Source of the DNA: Gordius sp. MW1 | Lineage: Eukaryota > Nematomorpha > Gordioida > Gordea > Gordiidae | NCBI GenBank assembly: GCA_964036665.1 | Contig: OZ038530.1 | Span: 14,541,001-14,605,000 of the forward strand | Reading direction: 5' to 3' | Length of the DNA stretch: 64,000 nt | In this document: piece after piece, positions 24,041-36,127 of the stretch | How the letters are laid out: every line of letters starts with the position of its first letter | Numbering within the stretch: the first letter of the stretch is position 1 | Notes under the pieces: model-generated | Databases searched by the model: none | Told to the model about the DNA's origin: nothing | The model's input: only the letters and a program-made list of their open reading frames with translations | Program-made: the position numbers and the translations under genes

Positions 24041-24580
24041 TATCTGTGGGGAAACAAATTACAGTTACCTTAGAAGAGATTTGGTTGTAACGCACAAGGT
24101 GAAAATAGAAAGAATACACACACAGAATTAACTTTCATTTGAATGTTATCGTTAATGAATGTATTAAGTAACGATAAACATTCAATTAATTCTCCTCGCG
24201 TATTCTTTCTCTTTTAACCTTGTGCGTATCCCTAACAAATCTCTTTCGAGGCAAATGAAGTCGTTTCACTACAGATGTGTAGTAATCACTACTGCTTAGC
24301 CTCGCGGCATATTACATTAACTACACTTCGAAACTTTAATTGACTCATTTGTATTATCTTATATAACTCGCGGCATACTACTTCGCGGCGTTAATTGACT
24401 TAATTGTATTATCACATATAGCTCGCGGATTCACCTTTAAATGTTAATTGACTTAATGTATTATTTCGATTAGCTCGCTATTATATAAGGAAGTGTTTTA
24501 CATTTCTTATCGCTTACTTACTTACTTTCTCGCAAACGTTTCCCTTTTGATTTATATTAAATAAAGTTAATATTTAATAA
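24041..24580 (+). repeat. LTR of element C
   Basis: About 540 bp, from TATCTGTGGGG after the polypurine tract to TATTTAATAA just before the primer-binding site. It contains a long inverted repeat (24075-24246), three imperfect repeats of about 65 bp with CTCGCGG and TTAATTGACT (24292-24480), and AATAAA at about 24560. Confidence 0.75.
24075..24246. repeat. Long inverted repeat in the C LTR
   Basis: Arms of about 80 bases: AGAGATTTG, CGCACAAGGT, AGAAAGAATAC and GAATGTTATCGTTA recur as reverse complements in opposite order (24169-24246). The RNA could form a long imperfect hairpin. It may also be a MITE caught in the LTR. Confidence 0.75.
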
Positions 24581-24581
24581 A

Positions 24582-24591
24582 TGGTGACCCC
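24582..24591 (+). promoter_or_regulatory. Primer-binding site of element C
   Basis: TGGTGACCCC directly after the LTR, the position and form expected for a tRNA primer site in gypsy elements. Confidence 0.6.
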
Positions 24592-25250
24592 GCCTTTCGG
24601 GGCATCTGTTTTATACCTCCCTCAGAACACTTCCTTATGTAACGGCGTCTTGGTATTCTTCGTTAAAATAATGTAACTTAGATATTGGGCACTACTTTTG
24701 TCAATCCGGCATCCAATACAAATATTGTAAAGACACGATCGAGCTGCAACAACCAACTTCAACCTCCCAACTAACCTCGTGTAATACGTGTCCGACTGCT
24801 GTGGGGGAAACAAGCTGCCTACCTACCTGATTGTTCTACTACGAAAACCATGATGCCCTACTACACCACTACATAATCAACTACAGCGTCTGCCAAACGC
24901 CCTATTTGTTTACTTCTCTACGATGGCCCTAGTCACAAAACACATCTCAACATAACCAACACCACATGGCCTCTTACAACGAGCAAAGGCTGCGTTTAGC
25001 AAAACAATAACACCTACTACCAGCGTTCTCACCACCGCTGACCGGTTTAGTTGATGACCGATTGCGATTCCAATATAGATGCGTCTGCCCGCGGCATGTC
25101 TCTTATTAATATATTGGATAGCACAACAACATCACACATACACAACCATCACTCCTACCTCACTAACCACCACCGTAGGCGGAAAAAAACTGGCTATTAG
25201 TACGAACATCACTTACACCTCCCTTACAGCAAATTTAATTTTTGTATAAA
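24592..25250. other. Internal sequence after the C LTR, no intact gene
   Basis: Follows the primer-binding site and ends where a second C LTR-like stretch begins. No recognisable Gag domain and no long frame. Probably the leader and remains of Gag. Confidence 0.5.
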
Positions 25251-26262
25251 CTCCGTTTTTACCGAGAGGAGTATTCGTAGTAACCACTACTGTTTAATTG
25301 ATTGCTCACGGCATATTACATTAAGTTCACTTCGAAACTTTAATTGACTCATTTGTATTATCTTATATAACTCGCGGCATACTACTTCGCGACGTTAATT
25401 GTATTATCACATAGGATTCACCACTAAATGTTAATTGATTTAATGTATTATTTCGATTAGCTCGCGATTATATAACAGTTAATTACTTACTTTCTCGCAA
25501 ACGTTTCCCTTTTAATTAATATTAAATAAAGTATTTTTTATTTAATAGATACTCCCCCTCTAAAAAAGAAAAAGAGATTATAATTTGTAGGATGAAAATT
25601 TTTGTTTAGTCGTGATAGTTCTGTAGGTGATGGTGTAGAGGTCAGCTTTTTAGCAACAGTCCAATAAAATGTTGTTATTCGTGTCGTCTTGCCGAAATTG
25701 CCTAAGTCTATGCTTATAACAAAAAGGCCGTATAGGTGTTGTGTTGAATTGTTTGTGAATATAGCCGTGAGGAGTAGTGGACAATTTTAGTTTCGGGCAA
25801 ACGTTGCAAAAGTTGATGGAAGGAGTGTAGGAAATGCGTCTAGATTTTTATCGTTTTAACAATAAGGCAGCTTTGTTCCCTCACAGCAGTGGATGTGTAG
25901 ATCGAGATTTTTGAGAGGTTGCCAGTGTCATTTGGTGATGTGAGAAGTGTGCCCAATCTATCCGAGTTGCATTATTATAAGTAAGTAAACTTTTATTCCG
26001 ATACTACAGGAGTGTTGGGGGAATTAATAAAAAAGGAGGCTCCCCAAAATTTTGGGGTCACCCATTTATAGGAAAAGGGGTTGATAGCGTATTTCATAAC
26101 TATAGTAAGAAATATATAAATCGCGCATTTATATATCAAAAAGTGTTGTAAGTAACGATAAACATTCAAATTCATTAAATCTCCTCGCGTATTCTTTCTT
26201 TAACCATGTGCGTATATCCACCAAATTTCTTTCGAGGTAAATGAAGTCGTTTCACTACAGGT
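25251..26262. mobile_element. Rearranged second C LTR with an inverted insert
   Basis: 25260-25550 matches the 3' half of the C LTR on plus. 26145-26262 matches its 5' half, including AACGATAAACATTC and TCGTTTCACTACAG. Between them, 25551 to about 25610 is the complement of the C polypurine tract (ATACTCCCCCTCT) and the sequence before it. The remainder to 26144 is unrecognised. Confidence 0.6.
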
Positions 26263-28050
26263 CTGTAAAAAAGTTATTCTTTGTCTATTTAATATTTCAT
26301 ACATCGTTTTACACCAAATGTTATAGCAAGCGCTTCTCTTTCTATTATAGAGCATACGTTCTGTTTTATTAAGTTTACGTGAAAGTTAAATTAAGGAGGT
26401 TCGACTCGACTTGACATATAGCTCCTCCTAATCCCGTGTTAGATGCATCCACATTCAAGACGTGTTCTTTATTTGGGTCAAACAATATAATTTTTTATCA
26501 ATAAATCCGCTATAATAAGCCCAAGAAATGAGGATAAGTCCTTTTTATTAAAACGTCTTTGAACATTTTTAATAGCTTTAACTTAAATTATATTTACCAG
26601 CCATGGTTATTATAAGTCCTAAATATGTCATTTGAATTTCATCGCTAACACACATAAGTTTTTACTTACACTAATATTAATAAATTTTTAATCATAAATT
26701 GGGCTCTGTTTGTGTAGAGTTCGTAACTAAAAATGTCATCTAAATATAAAAATATACCATTTAAATTGTTAAATATAGAAGCCATCCGCTCGTTGAAAAA
26801 GTGGAGCAGACACACTTAAACCAAAAGGTAAACGATTAGAAGCAATCATCTAACTTAATTATTAAAATTATAGAAATCATTTTAGATTGTGAAAATTATT
26901 TAGAACCTTTTAAATCAGCTTGAACCATCCTATTCTGGGCAAGGGATATTTAACATCACAAGCTTATTAATATTAATTCTACTATCGGTATACACTCGTA
27001 TACTACCATCACTTTCCTTAACGGAAACCTACGAAGTAGCCCATTCAGAATACTTTCTATAGGCTAGATGGTTTTATTTAACCCATTATCTATAACATTA
27101 TTAACCTTTTAAATCCAAACAAATGGTATTCGATGGGCGGGATAAATTCGAGAAATTGCATCAGAGTTAAGTTTTATCAAAAAATGTAATCATCTAAACC
27201 TAGTTTTTCACGAAAGATTTCCCTAAATTCGATAACGGTTTTATCACTGTTTTAATGCCTCAGTTTACTTACATCCTGACCATCACAATTAACCCGAACA
27301 AAGGTCGTAGGCTTATTAACAAAAATCATTGCCCCTGAAACCGAGGCTGGCATTTACTGAGTCCATTGCCTTTATATTAACCAAGGATTTAGGCTCATTT
27401 ATAGATGGTACTTTGAAATCGGGTGTTGCATGGCCATCAACACTAATTAAACAAATGATCTTTACATTTATCTCGACCAATACTCCAGTAAATTTTACAA
27501 ATATCCCGCCAATTAACCAGAGGACCTATTAATTTAATCTAATTCTAGCCCATATTGATATCAACCTTGTCATTAATAATTAAAAACTTTAATTTCAAAA
27601 TATCCTCGCACTTTAGTACTCCCTAAAATTATTATACAAACACCTTAATCAAAATTACCTATAATTATCAGTATAATAATAAAAAAATAATTTTCGGTTG
27701 TGACAAAATTATTCAAATGACGTATTGGGTAAAAACCGGATGTTAGTAATAACAAAAGTAGCCGAAAAATAAATAATTAATGCAAATAGCAACTGAATTA
27801 TAACGTAGATATTAATTATTTAACTAGGCATCTAAAATTTTATTCCAAAGACTAATTTTAAATTATTGTTAGTAATAATCTTATTAAACACAAAAAAATA
27901 AATAAAAGTAATTAACCTGCACTAACGAGCACTGTCGGTTTTCGATTTGATTGTTGTTGTTCCCGCTACGCTTTATTCGAGAACGTTACGTTTTGTTCAG
28001 CTTTTCACAGGGTTTTCTTCCCGAATTTTATGTTTTTACTACAACATGAT
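26263..28050 (-). pseudogene. Old inverted relic of a family A-like element
   Basis: On the minus strand, degraded RNase H (near 26320, from the same coding stretch as EKEALAITFG), RT (YLDD region near 26740), the protease-RT spacer (27330-27450) and Gag/leader-like AT-rich sequence follow in reverse element order. No frame is open for more than about 70 codons. It is more diverged from A copies 1 and 2 than they are from each other. Confidence 0.65.
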
Positions 28051-28798
28051 TGAGGAACGTTTTAATATAAAGGTATAACGATATAATGATTGGATATGGT
28101 AGTATATAAACACGACTTGAATATAGGTACCGATTCAAAATAGCGATATAATGTCCGCAATACACGTTTTTTGTGGGTTAAATAACTCATAGTTTTTAAC
28201 GTGCTGCATTCTTGATAATACCCAAAAAAACTTCATTTGAATTTTAGTACATATCTGCCTTTACTGCACGTTCGTCCCGTCCTATTTGCATGCCCGCGAA
28301 TTAGACTAACTTTAAATAACTTAAATAAAAACATATGTATAGTATGCAAATAATAAATATGTACCACAATATTATCATAGTTTACAAAAATTAAGTAACA
28401 AACATGTAAATATCTTCCATTCCTTAATACTTAATTTCAAAAAAACTTTTAATGGGAATTTTTTAGCAATTACTATTTAATAGCCATACTCTATAATCGT
28501 TATAAAATTTTTAGATGGAATAATTAGCATTTAATTATAATTTACAATAAAGTATTTGTGTGTTTTACTCGGGTACAAGTATATAAATAATCGTTGTATC
28601 AACTCGCCGGGTTAAATGATAGATTAATGACTTTACAAATTAACGAGTTCTTTTAAAAAAAAATTTATTTTCTTAATATATATATTTTTTGATTGCAATT
28701 AAATACATTACTTTATTCAAATTCCAACAATACGTTAAGTCCTTGATAAGCTAATTGATAAACCTTTATTATTTAATGATTTCGTAAAACTCTATGTT
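28051..28798. other. AT-rich sequence upstream of the XRN-like gene
   Basis: No gene seen. TATATAAAT at 28580-28588 lies about 215 bp before the ATG and could be a TATA box; this is not tested. Confidence 0.4.
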
Positions 28799-30742
28799 AT
28801 GGGAATTAAGGGTTTTTACAGCTATCTTAATAGAATATATGGATCCTCCTCGATTTCAATAAATAATGAGGGAGATTATAGGAACAAGCTGGAGGTGCAC
28901 CATTTATATCTCGATGCAAATTTTTTCATCCACAATTGTAAGTCTATGAATTATGGCCGCCTCGATAGGGTTACGTGGTTTACGAAACTATTTTATGAAA
29001 TAGATAGACTGATATTAGCCATCCAACCAATCAAATCGGTGTACATTTCATTAGATGGGGTACCACCAGATTCCAAAATAAATTTTCAAAGGCAAAATAG
29101 GTTTAGAACGATGCATAATCTCTGGAAGAAACAAAAGATTAGGTTGGGAGAAGTTAAAGATAAAGAAACATCATCAGTTATATCACCAGGATCCGAACTT
29201 ATGCAAGAAATTGCTGCCGAGCTCAAAAATTACATTTACCTTAAGCTTAATTTAGATCCAACATGGAAAAATATAGTTGTCATTTTATCTGATAGCAGCG
29301 TACCCGGTGAAGGAGAAGCAAAAATTATGAACTTTTTGTCGACGGAAACCTCTTCAAGGGCTTTAAATTGCAATTGTATAATAGGTGGGGATGCAGACTT
29401 GATAGTTTTAAGCTTGATCAAGAGATATTATCAAAACGTTTTAGTTCTAAATGCAAACGAAGCTGGCATTGGTAGATCGGGTTATCCTAGAATTCAAAAG
29501 GGATCTTATGACATGAATTATTACACGACAGACCGGTCTAGAGGTTACAGTAGTGATTGTGAAAGTAACAATGATTATGGGAAAAGTTATAATCAAAATT
29601 ATTTCCCAAATTCTTCGAGAAATCAGGCTTATTCGGGTTTTAATATTTCAACTTTGCGTTCAAAATTAACACAAAGTTTATATGACAAATACAATATATC
29701 ATTGTCTAATATGAATCAAAATGATCTAATGAACGATCTAGTAGTCTTAAGTTTTCTGCTTGGAAATGATTTTATTCCTGGCATGTTTTTTATTAACTCC
29801 AAAAATGGGATATGTGATATTGTTAAAATATATGCCAAAGTTTTGGACAATATAAGAAAAAGAAAACCACAGGATAATTTAGTAAACAACGGGGTGATAA
29901 ATCTTTGTTTCTTGAGCGAAATTTTTAGGGAAATAGCGGATAGTGAGATAAATTTTTTGAGTTCGTGTAGAAATAAAGAATCCATTTACGCTAATTCTTC
30001 AGATTCTGAAGATGATGAGCCCTTTGACATAACAAAGGTTAATGACGCTAATTGGTATTATTGTAACTACTTTGGGGAAAAGAAAAATATTGACGAAATT
30101 AGGAGCAAAGCCGCCTCAGAATATATTCAAGGTATCCATTGGAATTGGCAATACTATGTTGAAAAATGCACAGCCTGGTCTTGGTACTATCCTTTCCGTT
30201 ACCCTCCATTAGCCACAGATTGTGCCTCAATTATTGATATTACCTCTTACAATCGTTGGGTTGAATCCGCACCACCTCTTAAACCGCTCTCACACTTGAC
30301 TGCGATCTTAAATCCTAGCATGGAAGTGTATTTACCCAAATGCTTGGGAGATCTTATTAGGAGAAATGATTCGCTTATCATAGATATGTACCCAATCAAC
30401 TTCGAAATGTATTATGCACGAAAACAAGAACCAGATCAAGGCGTAGCCATGATACCATTCATGGAAAGAGATCGCATAACGCGCGTTATAGATCCATATT
30501 TACCCCTATTAAGTGTCGAAGAAAAGGTGAGGAACGAAGAAAATTTACCTGACCTCTATATTAGATCAGATCACGAATGTGTAAAAAACAACCTTTTCAA
30601 TCAGTCTTCTACTTTTTTACAGGGGCATGTTGTAAAGGTTTCAAATGCACCAAACAGCCAAGCAAAGATAATTTATCAAAGTAATTATTTTCCATCGTTG
30701 TCAATCAATAATAGTGTACTTGCTTACAAGTTATATACCTGA
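28799..30742 (+). CDS. XRN-family 5'-3' exoribonuclease, short and intronless
   Basis: 647 residues in one exon, ATG at 28799. XRN enzymes degrade 5'-monophosphate RNA. Visible motifs: MGIKGFYSYL at the N-terminus; DANFFIH (39-45); LDGVPPDSK with K93, Q97 and R101 of the 5'-phosphate pocket kept but N at 100, where yeast Xrn1 has Arg; SVPGEGEAKIM (167-177); GGDADLI (196-202); LLGNDFIPG (320-328); and the second conserved block near 455-480 (SWYYPFRYPPLATD). All acidic metal-binding positions I can place are present. The usual VPGEGEHK has Ala for His. Xrn1 exceeds 1,300 residues and Xrn2/Rat1 is about 900, so this is a compact form ending shortly after the second block. The residue 225-290 insert is Ser/Asn/Tyr-rich. 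No introns, unlike both neighbours, so it may be a retrocopy; a full-length frame argues it is functional. Confidence 0.85.
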   Translation: MGIKGFYSYLNRIYGSSSISINNEGDYRNKLEVHHLYLDANFFIHNCKSMNYGRLDRVTWFTKLFYEIDRLILAIQPIKSVYISLDGVPPDSKINFQRQNRFRTMHNLWKKQKIRLGEVKDKETSSVISPGSELMQEIAAELKNYIYLKLNLDPTWKNIVVILSDSSVPGEGEAKIMNFLSTETSSRALNCNCIIGGDADLIVLSLIKRYYQNVLVLNANEAGIGRSGYPRIQKGSYDMNYYTTDRSRGYSSDCESNNDYGKSYNQNYFPNSSRNQAYSGFNISTLRSKLTQSLYDKYNISLSNMNQNDLMNDLVVLSFLLGNDFIPGMFFINSKNGICDIVKIYAKVLDNIRKRKPQDNLVNNGVINLCFLSEIFREIADSEINFLSSCRNKESIYANSSDSEDDEPFDITKVNDANWYYCNYFGEKKNIDEIRSKAASEYIQGIHWNWQYYVEKCTAWSWYYPFRYPPLATDCASIIDITSYNRWVESAPPLKPLSHLTAILNPSMEVYLPKCLGDLIRRNDSLIIDMYPINFEMYYARKQEPDQGVAMIPFMERDRITRVIDPYLPLLSVEEKVRNEENLPDLYIRSDHECVKNNLFNQSSTFLQGHVVKVSNAPNSQAKIIYQSNYFPSLSINNSVLAYKLYT

Positions 30743-30766
30743 CTGCACAGTTAGTCTTAAAGTTAT

Positions 30767-30772
30767 AATAAA
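30767..30772 (+). terminator. Polyadenylation signal AATAAA
   Basis: Canonical hexamer 25 bp after the stop of the XRN-like gene. Confidence 0.6.
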
Positions 30773-32212
30773 GTTTATCAGGGCCAAATCATTGTGTCAA
30801 TGGGAAAAATAAAGATGCCTAAATGTTAAGACATAGGTATAGACAAAGTCTTTAAATTTTAGCATATTGAGAATGGCCTGGGTTTTATGAACTTATTATT
30901 CATACATTAAAGAAAATATTAAATATAAGAACACTTAGTTACGTCTGTTACTTCTAATATAATTAAGGCCGAATCAATTTCTAGCGAGTATGCCGCTTAT
31001 TAACCGTTCCAATCTGTTTTATAAATGTCAATGAATAAATTACTATATCCTTAAAAATAAAGCTTACATCTAATATGTATGTTACAATCAATCTCAATAA
31101 CGTGTTAAATTCTATTAAACGCCATTAATTTATATATATATATATATATTGAACATTGAAATTTGTTTTAATAAAGCTGTAAGTGTCTCAGCTGAGATTG
31201 CGATACGACTATTACGCAAATTAGATAGAGTTTAGCCACTGATAAGGAAGTGACAAAACGGACAAAAATTTTATGAAAATTAGTTTGTTAAAACCAAAAA
31301 CTTATATGGCAAGTAGTATTTTAGCCAACAGGTCTCTTTAGCTCTCTATCGCCCCTCCCACCTAACATGGAATTGTAACACATGCTCAAGTCTTTCCTCC
31401 CTCTATCAGAGAGAGTCTATATAATTCATATTGTTTTAAAAAAACCAAAGATCCATGCATGGTTTGTAAAATTTAAAGGCTGCCCAAAGTGCGCCCAACA
31501 TATATTTTTTAGAAGCATACTAATATCGAAGCAAGTGACATTTTTTATTAATAAGTTAAATTTATTTTACCATGATTGAAGAAATTTGCAATAAGTATAT
31601 GATAGTGTCGAGGTAGTGAAGCACACACGTAGATTGAATAAAAAAGCTTTAGATATAGCGAAGCAAAAAGGGTCTTTTATAATTTTCTCACAATTAATAA
31701 CAAATTATAAACGCAACGAGAGTGGTATTAAAACATTAGTGGTGTTAAAAGTTAACGATAAAAAGTGATTCGCTGGAAGGCTGTGGGTAGGAAGCATTGT
31801 AAATGTGCATTGAATCGAAGTCAAGACATGATTGAACCGCGCGATACACCAGTAAAAAACGTTATACGAGTGCATGAACAAGTTGTCGAAAGCCTGGGTA
31901 CAAATAAATCTTTCTAGTTAATAGTTGTTGAGCAGTGCGAGATTCTGTACCAGTATACTTTGAAGACTACTGTGAACAAGGAGCGTGAGCGACGGTTAGA
32001 AAGGGGAAGAGACAAGTATTTGAGCATTGGATCTCAAGACTTTACGGAAAAACGTCAATAATTTCTTTTTTATAAAAATAAAACTGGATTCGCCGACGTT
32101 ATGTAGACAATATCATATACACCTTTTTAAAAATAAATTTTTCATCTATCCCAAATAAAATCTCGTATAAATTAGGGAGAGAACACACATATCGTTTGCA
32201 AAATTCGCATTT
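30773..32212. other. Intergenic, no gene recognised
   Basis: AT-rich with a (TA)n tract at about 31130-31150. Short frames at 31382-31579 and near 31828-31917 have no recognisable content. Confidence 0.5.
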
Positions 32213-35200
32213 TTAAATTGTACACATATTTCGAACGTTCCACCAAGCTTTAAGATCGCCGACCCGACCCTTAGCCGTAGCATTTAAGGGTTGGTGCAAT
32301 CGAGTGCAAAGATTGCACCACATCCGACTCTGGGCTGGTTTGACTAAAATTTCAGTGTGTACACGGCCCAGCCCCTTCCAACCAAAATATTCGTTGTAAG
32401 CGGAGTCGTTGTGGTGCAAGTAAAGCAAGTAATTTGCCAAAGTTTTGACGTTTGGGTAGCTGTCGAGGTGGATGAAGGATTTGGGAGGAGCCAAGGCTAG
32501 GTAGTCCGATAAGGGGGCTCCCATAACTATTGGGACCATGTTAAAAGCTAAGGCGTTGTACCAAAATTTTTCCGTTATGTACTCCTTGCACAAACTAAAA
32601 CTCCCGAGCGTGCATATAAAATTGTAATTAAAACTCTAAGTTAGGCTCGGGTAACATTTATGAAAACAACGTTATTATGGTGCTCAATACCCCATTATGT
32701 TCGGTGCGAATCTTATCGTTATTAAAAACCAGATAAATCGGTTAGACCAATTGTGGAGTTAAAATATTCCACCAGCTTTTTACAGACTCCCATAGATATA
32801 ACTTTAAAGCTAGATAATTCTAGGTCAATACCACTAAGTTTTTTCTTTAGCCACTTATGTTTATATTAGTCATCCTTCTCATTCGTACAAATAAAGTAAT
32901 ATTTCAAAAAAAAAGTTTTGAATTAATTGCATTTTTGAAGTTATAACAAAAACCCGGACTCTCAAAACTCAAACATTTTCGATACATTTAAAATGTTAAT
33001 AATAATGTCCCAAAATTAATCGATGATCCCTCACATTCAAACAAATGCAATTAATCATATTAAAACAAATAAAGCTTACCGCTTAAGTCCATTTACATAA
33101 ACACACCTAAACTTATGCAAAAACCCCTTTTCTCACTTTAATTCATTTTTTTCGCAATTTCAACCCCGCTCTTTATTTTTTTCCTTAAGATGGGTTTATG
33201 TAACCCGAAATATCGCATACCATTTCCCAAATTATCATTTTATAAATTCAACCTTCTTGTTAACAACAAATATAATCACAAAGGATTGTCAGTAACTATT
33301 TTCATTAACTCATTACCTATTCTCTAACGCCAAGTAAAACTTGAAGTGCGGTCCAAGTGTGGCGAGGCAAGTTGGATGGGCAGAAAAGGGGCAAGCTTCA
33401 ACTCCTGAATGTTGTATTATACCCCGCCGACCCTTAGTTTTAGTCAAATTAGTCGTTTTTCCATGCTTTTTAAAATATTCATCGCAACCGTAAACGTCTA
33501 TCGGAAGATATTTCGATAATTCCAATACTATACTTTCCCTTTGGCTCGGCGTTTCACAGTGGCTCACCATCCACAGGGCTAAGCGCGTTTTGTTGGCCGC
33601 GTAATTTATTACCCCATTATTTGTGAGCCGCCTCGACGTTGAGTCTCTGTCAATAAGGTATAAAATCTGTCATATTAATCGCCAAAAAAAATTGCTGGTT
33701 TTATCCACACCGATGCTAGCATACGAGGAAATCGCTTTTTAAACATTTTCAATTGCCTTTATAATCAATATTACAAAACAACAACAACAAAAATAACGGG
33801 GTCTAGGCCTAATAAATTCTGTACTTTAATGGTAAAATCTGGTCACAGTGACACCATAGAAGGTGATAACAATTGATGTCGGGTTACGGTATAATCCTAG
33901 ACTGCTCATTCCCTTTTAAAAAGTGTTCCCCATTTTGGCAGCCATTTTAATAAGTGAAACATGAATTTTGGCCAATTCATGTTTCACTTATTAAAATCGC
34001 TATAATCATTAAAATGGGTTGTTTCATGTTATAAGATCAATGATTATTGTCCAATGCGATCCATCGCTATACAAACTCTTCTTCACTTATCAAAATGGCT
34101 GTCGTTTTCGGCAACACTTTTGATGCGTGAATATATAAGAGATGAGCAGTCTATTAGTCTATGGGTATAATAGATTAAAAAATTATAAATTAATAAAGTT
34201 TTTAATTTTTTTGAAAAAAAGTAGTTATATAATACAGAGCAATTGTGGTAAAACATGGGTTAAGCTAACTTAGCCTAAGGTCTAAATATTATCTCAACAA
34301 TACACAACCAAATCAGGCATCAAATGTCACCTTGGCAATCTTAATCCACTAAGTTTTCCCTTACTAGTTAATTAATCAACTTAAAATGAGTTTAATAATG
34401 TGAGTCACACGTCTTTATAACATAAAATCAATGCTAACTCCCTAATCAAACGTTATAATTTTGGCCTGTTATTTTGGCAAACAAGAGCAGGTTGTAGGAA
34501 AAAAGAAAAATATATTGTAAATAATGGGTTATCTATCACTTTGTTTCATTGATTTCTTTGTTAAAAGGTTCGAAACATCCGTACGGGGCTGGAATATCTG
34601 AATCAGAGGTGTAAGTGCTGGTCCAATCGAATAACCCATTGAATTTGCTGATACGCAAAAAAAATTAGCGAAAACACATTAAAACATAAACCTAATATAA
34701 AAAGTGCGAGTAGCAATTTATTATAATAATAAAATATTTCCCAAATTGTATTTTTATTAAATTAATCAATATTAAGTGTTAAGCAACAAGCAAAGTATTC
34801 AGCGAAATTTTCAATCACATCAATTTACATCGTTGACCATATTTAATCCCCTTAATAATAAATCTCATTTTTAAATTTCATAATTGATTTTGCTATATTT
34901 AAAAGAAATCCCAAATTACTATGGTAAAAAATGAGATTATAAAATTATAAATAACCTACCACGAAGTTATAAGTGCGATGGTGCAAACAAAACTGTTTAA
35001 ACTAAATGCTCGGGGAAAAATAAACCTAAGCAGCTCATACCAATCCCGACCGCTATATCGCTCCATGACATGCAGCAAATTATTCTTAACACACATCACT
35101 AAACCACCTACTACTACTACTGTTGTTGATAAAGCTAATACCTGCCAACTAGGTTGTTAAACTTATCTACCTTTAATTCCCTTCCGCGCTCGGCTAAACA

Positions 35201-36127
35201 AATATTACTATGAGGTCGCTACAGGTCGAAATAAGTAGGCAAAGATTATTCAATATAAGCGAGTCAATGCTAGTTTAAATAATCGCCTGATTACAAAAAT
35301 TGCAGTAATCTAACGGCGAAATATGAGTTTTTAGAAGAAAAATGCATTAAAAACTTTATAAAAGTTCCCCTCAATATTGTGGTATAAATAATTAGTAACT
35401 TTAACACAACTAAGATCTTTGAAAAAATTTTATAGTTAAAGTTATGTTACCTTTAAGAAGCTACAAAAACAGTGAATATCTTTTTGGTCAAGAATTAATC
35501 TAACTAAGGGTCAAAGGAAGTGAAATTATAATATACCCAATTGCTGTATCATTTAATAAACTACGACATTTGAGTCATTTTACCCATCTGTTAGTTAAGG
35601 ATATGTTATTGGCTCTTTAGCCACAAGCAACTTTTTTTATCAATAACTTAATCATGTCCGCCCAATCAAATGCCATATTATCTAAGCTACGATCAGAATT
35701 TATACTATATTCATTTTAAAATTCATACCAATAACTGTTACAAAAATTACCTATAGGTAAATCAATTGATTTAAAATAATCAACATAATCGAACAGCACA
35801 TTCCTATCTTATGTTGCCCACCCCACCCAAAGCCCTTCAAAAATGCTTAGCCAAAACAATTTTAAAAAATATAAAAATAAACATATAAACATCAAGCAAG
35901 AGGCTTATTATAATTATAAAACCTGTAGTCATCCCAGATGTGGTAGGGTGTTTCCACGAGGAAAAAGATCCACCGTTGATTAGAGGGTTTATACCGAGGG
36001 TACCGTTCTAGGGGTAGGTTGTCTCGCATGTGAAATATAACGGCATCAGCCAAAGGCTGCAGGTCTGGCATGTTAGTGACGTAGCAATCGGTGACGGGAC
36101 ACTTGAGACGCTTAAAAATTTGGTTAC
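32213..36127 (-). CDS. Alpha-1,3/1,4-fucosyltransferase (GT10), C-terminal four exons
   Basis: Exons 35923-36127, 34540-34647, 33317-33646 and 32213-32594 (stop at 32213). All three internal junctions agree in phase. GT10 enzymes transfer fucose from GDP-fucose to GlcNAc-containing glycans in the Golgi lumen. Seen in order: KCPVTDC and ADAVIFHMRD with QRWIFFLVETP (exon 1); NGLFDWTSTYTSDSDIPAPY, the family's acceptor/donor signature (exon 2); WMVSHCETPSQRE, VDVYG-like IDVYGCDEYF and FKFYLALEN (exon 3); KEYITEKFWYNAL, then PKSFIHLDSYP and YNEYFGWK (exon 4), the GDP-fucose binding region. It totals about 341 residues, essentially the whole catalytic domain. The start of exon 1 is set at TTAG/GTAACC (36127) but could be elsewhere. 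The N-terminal cytoplasmic, transmembrane and stem exons were not found. The paralogue within GT10 cannot be named. Confidence 0.85.
33898..34153. mobile_element. Short MITE inside a fucosyltransferase intron
   Basis: Begins TAGACTGCTCAT and ends with the reverse complement ATGAGCAGTCTA. About 256 bp, no coding capacity, containing the palindrome at 33945-33996. It lies wholly in the intron between exons 34540-34647 and 33317-33646. Confidence 0.6.
33945..33996. repeat. Perfect inverted repeat, 23-bp arms and 6-bp loop
   Basis: The left arm TTTTAATAAGTGAAACATGA plus ATT is repeated exactly as the reverse complement, with TTGGCC between. Part of the MITE at 33898-34153. Confidence 0.9.

Noticed and set aside
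31828..31917. Short frame MIEPRDTPVKNVIRVHEQ
   Set aside because: 29 codons, no recognisable family, no transcript evidence.
34978..35160. 60-codon frame in the fucosyltransferase intron
   Set aside because: No motif; lies inside an intron on the opposite strand.
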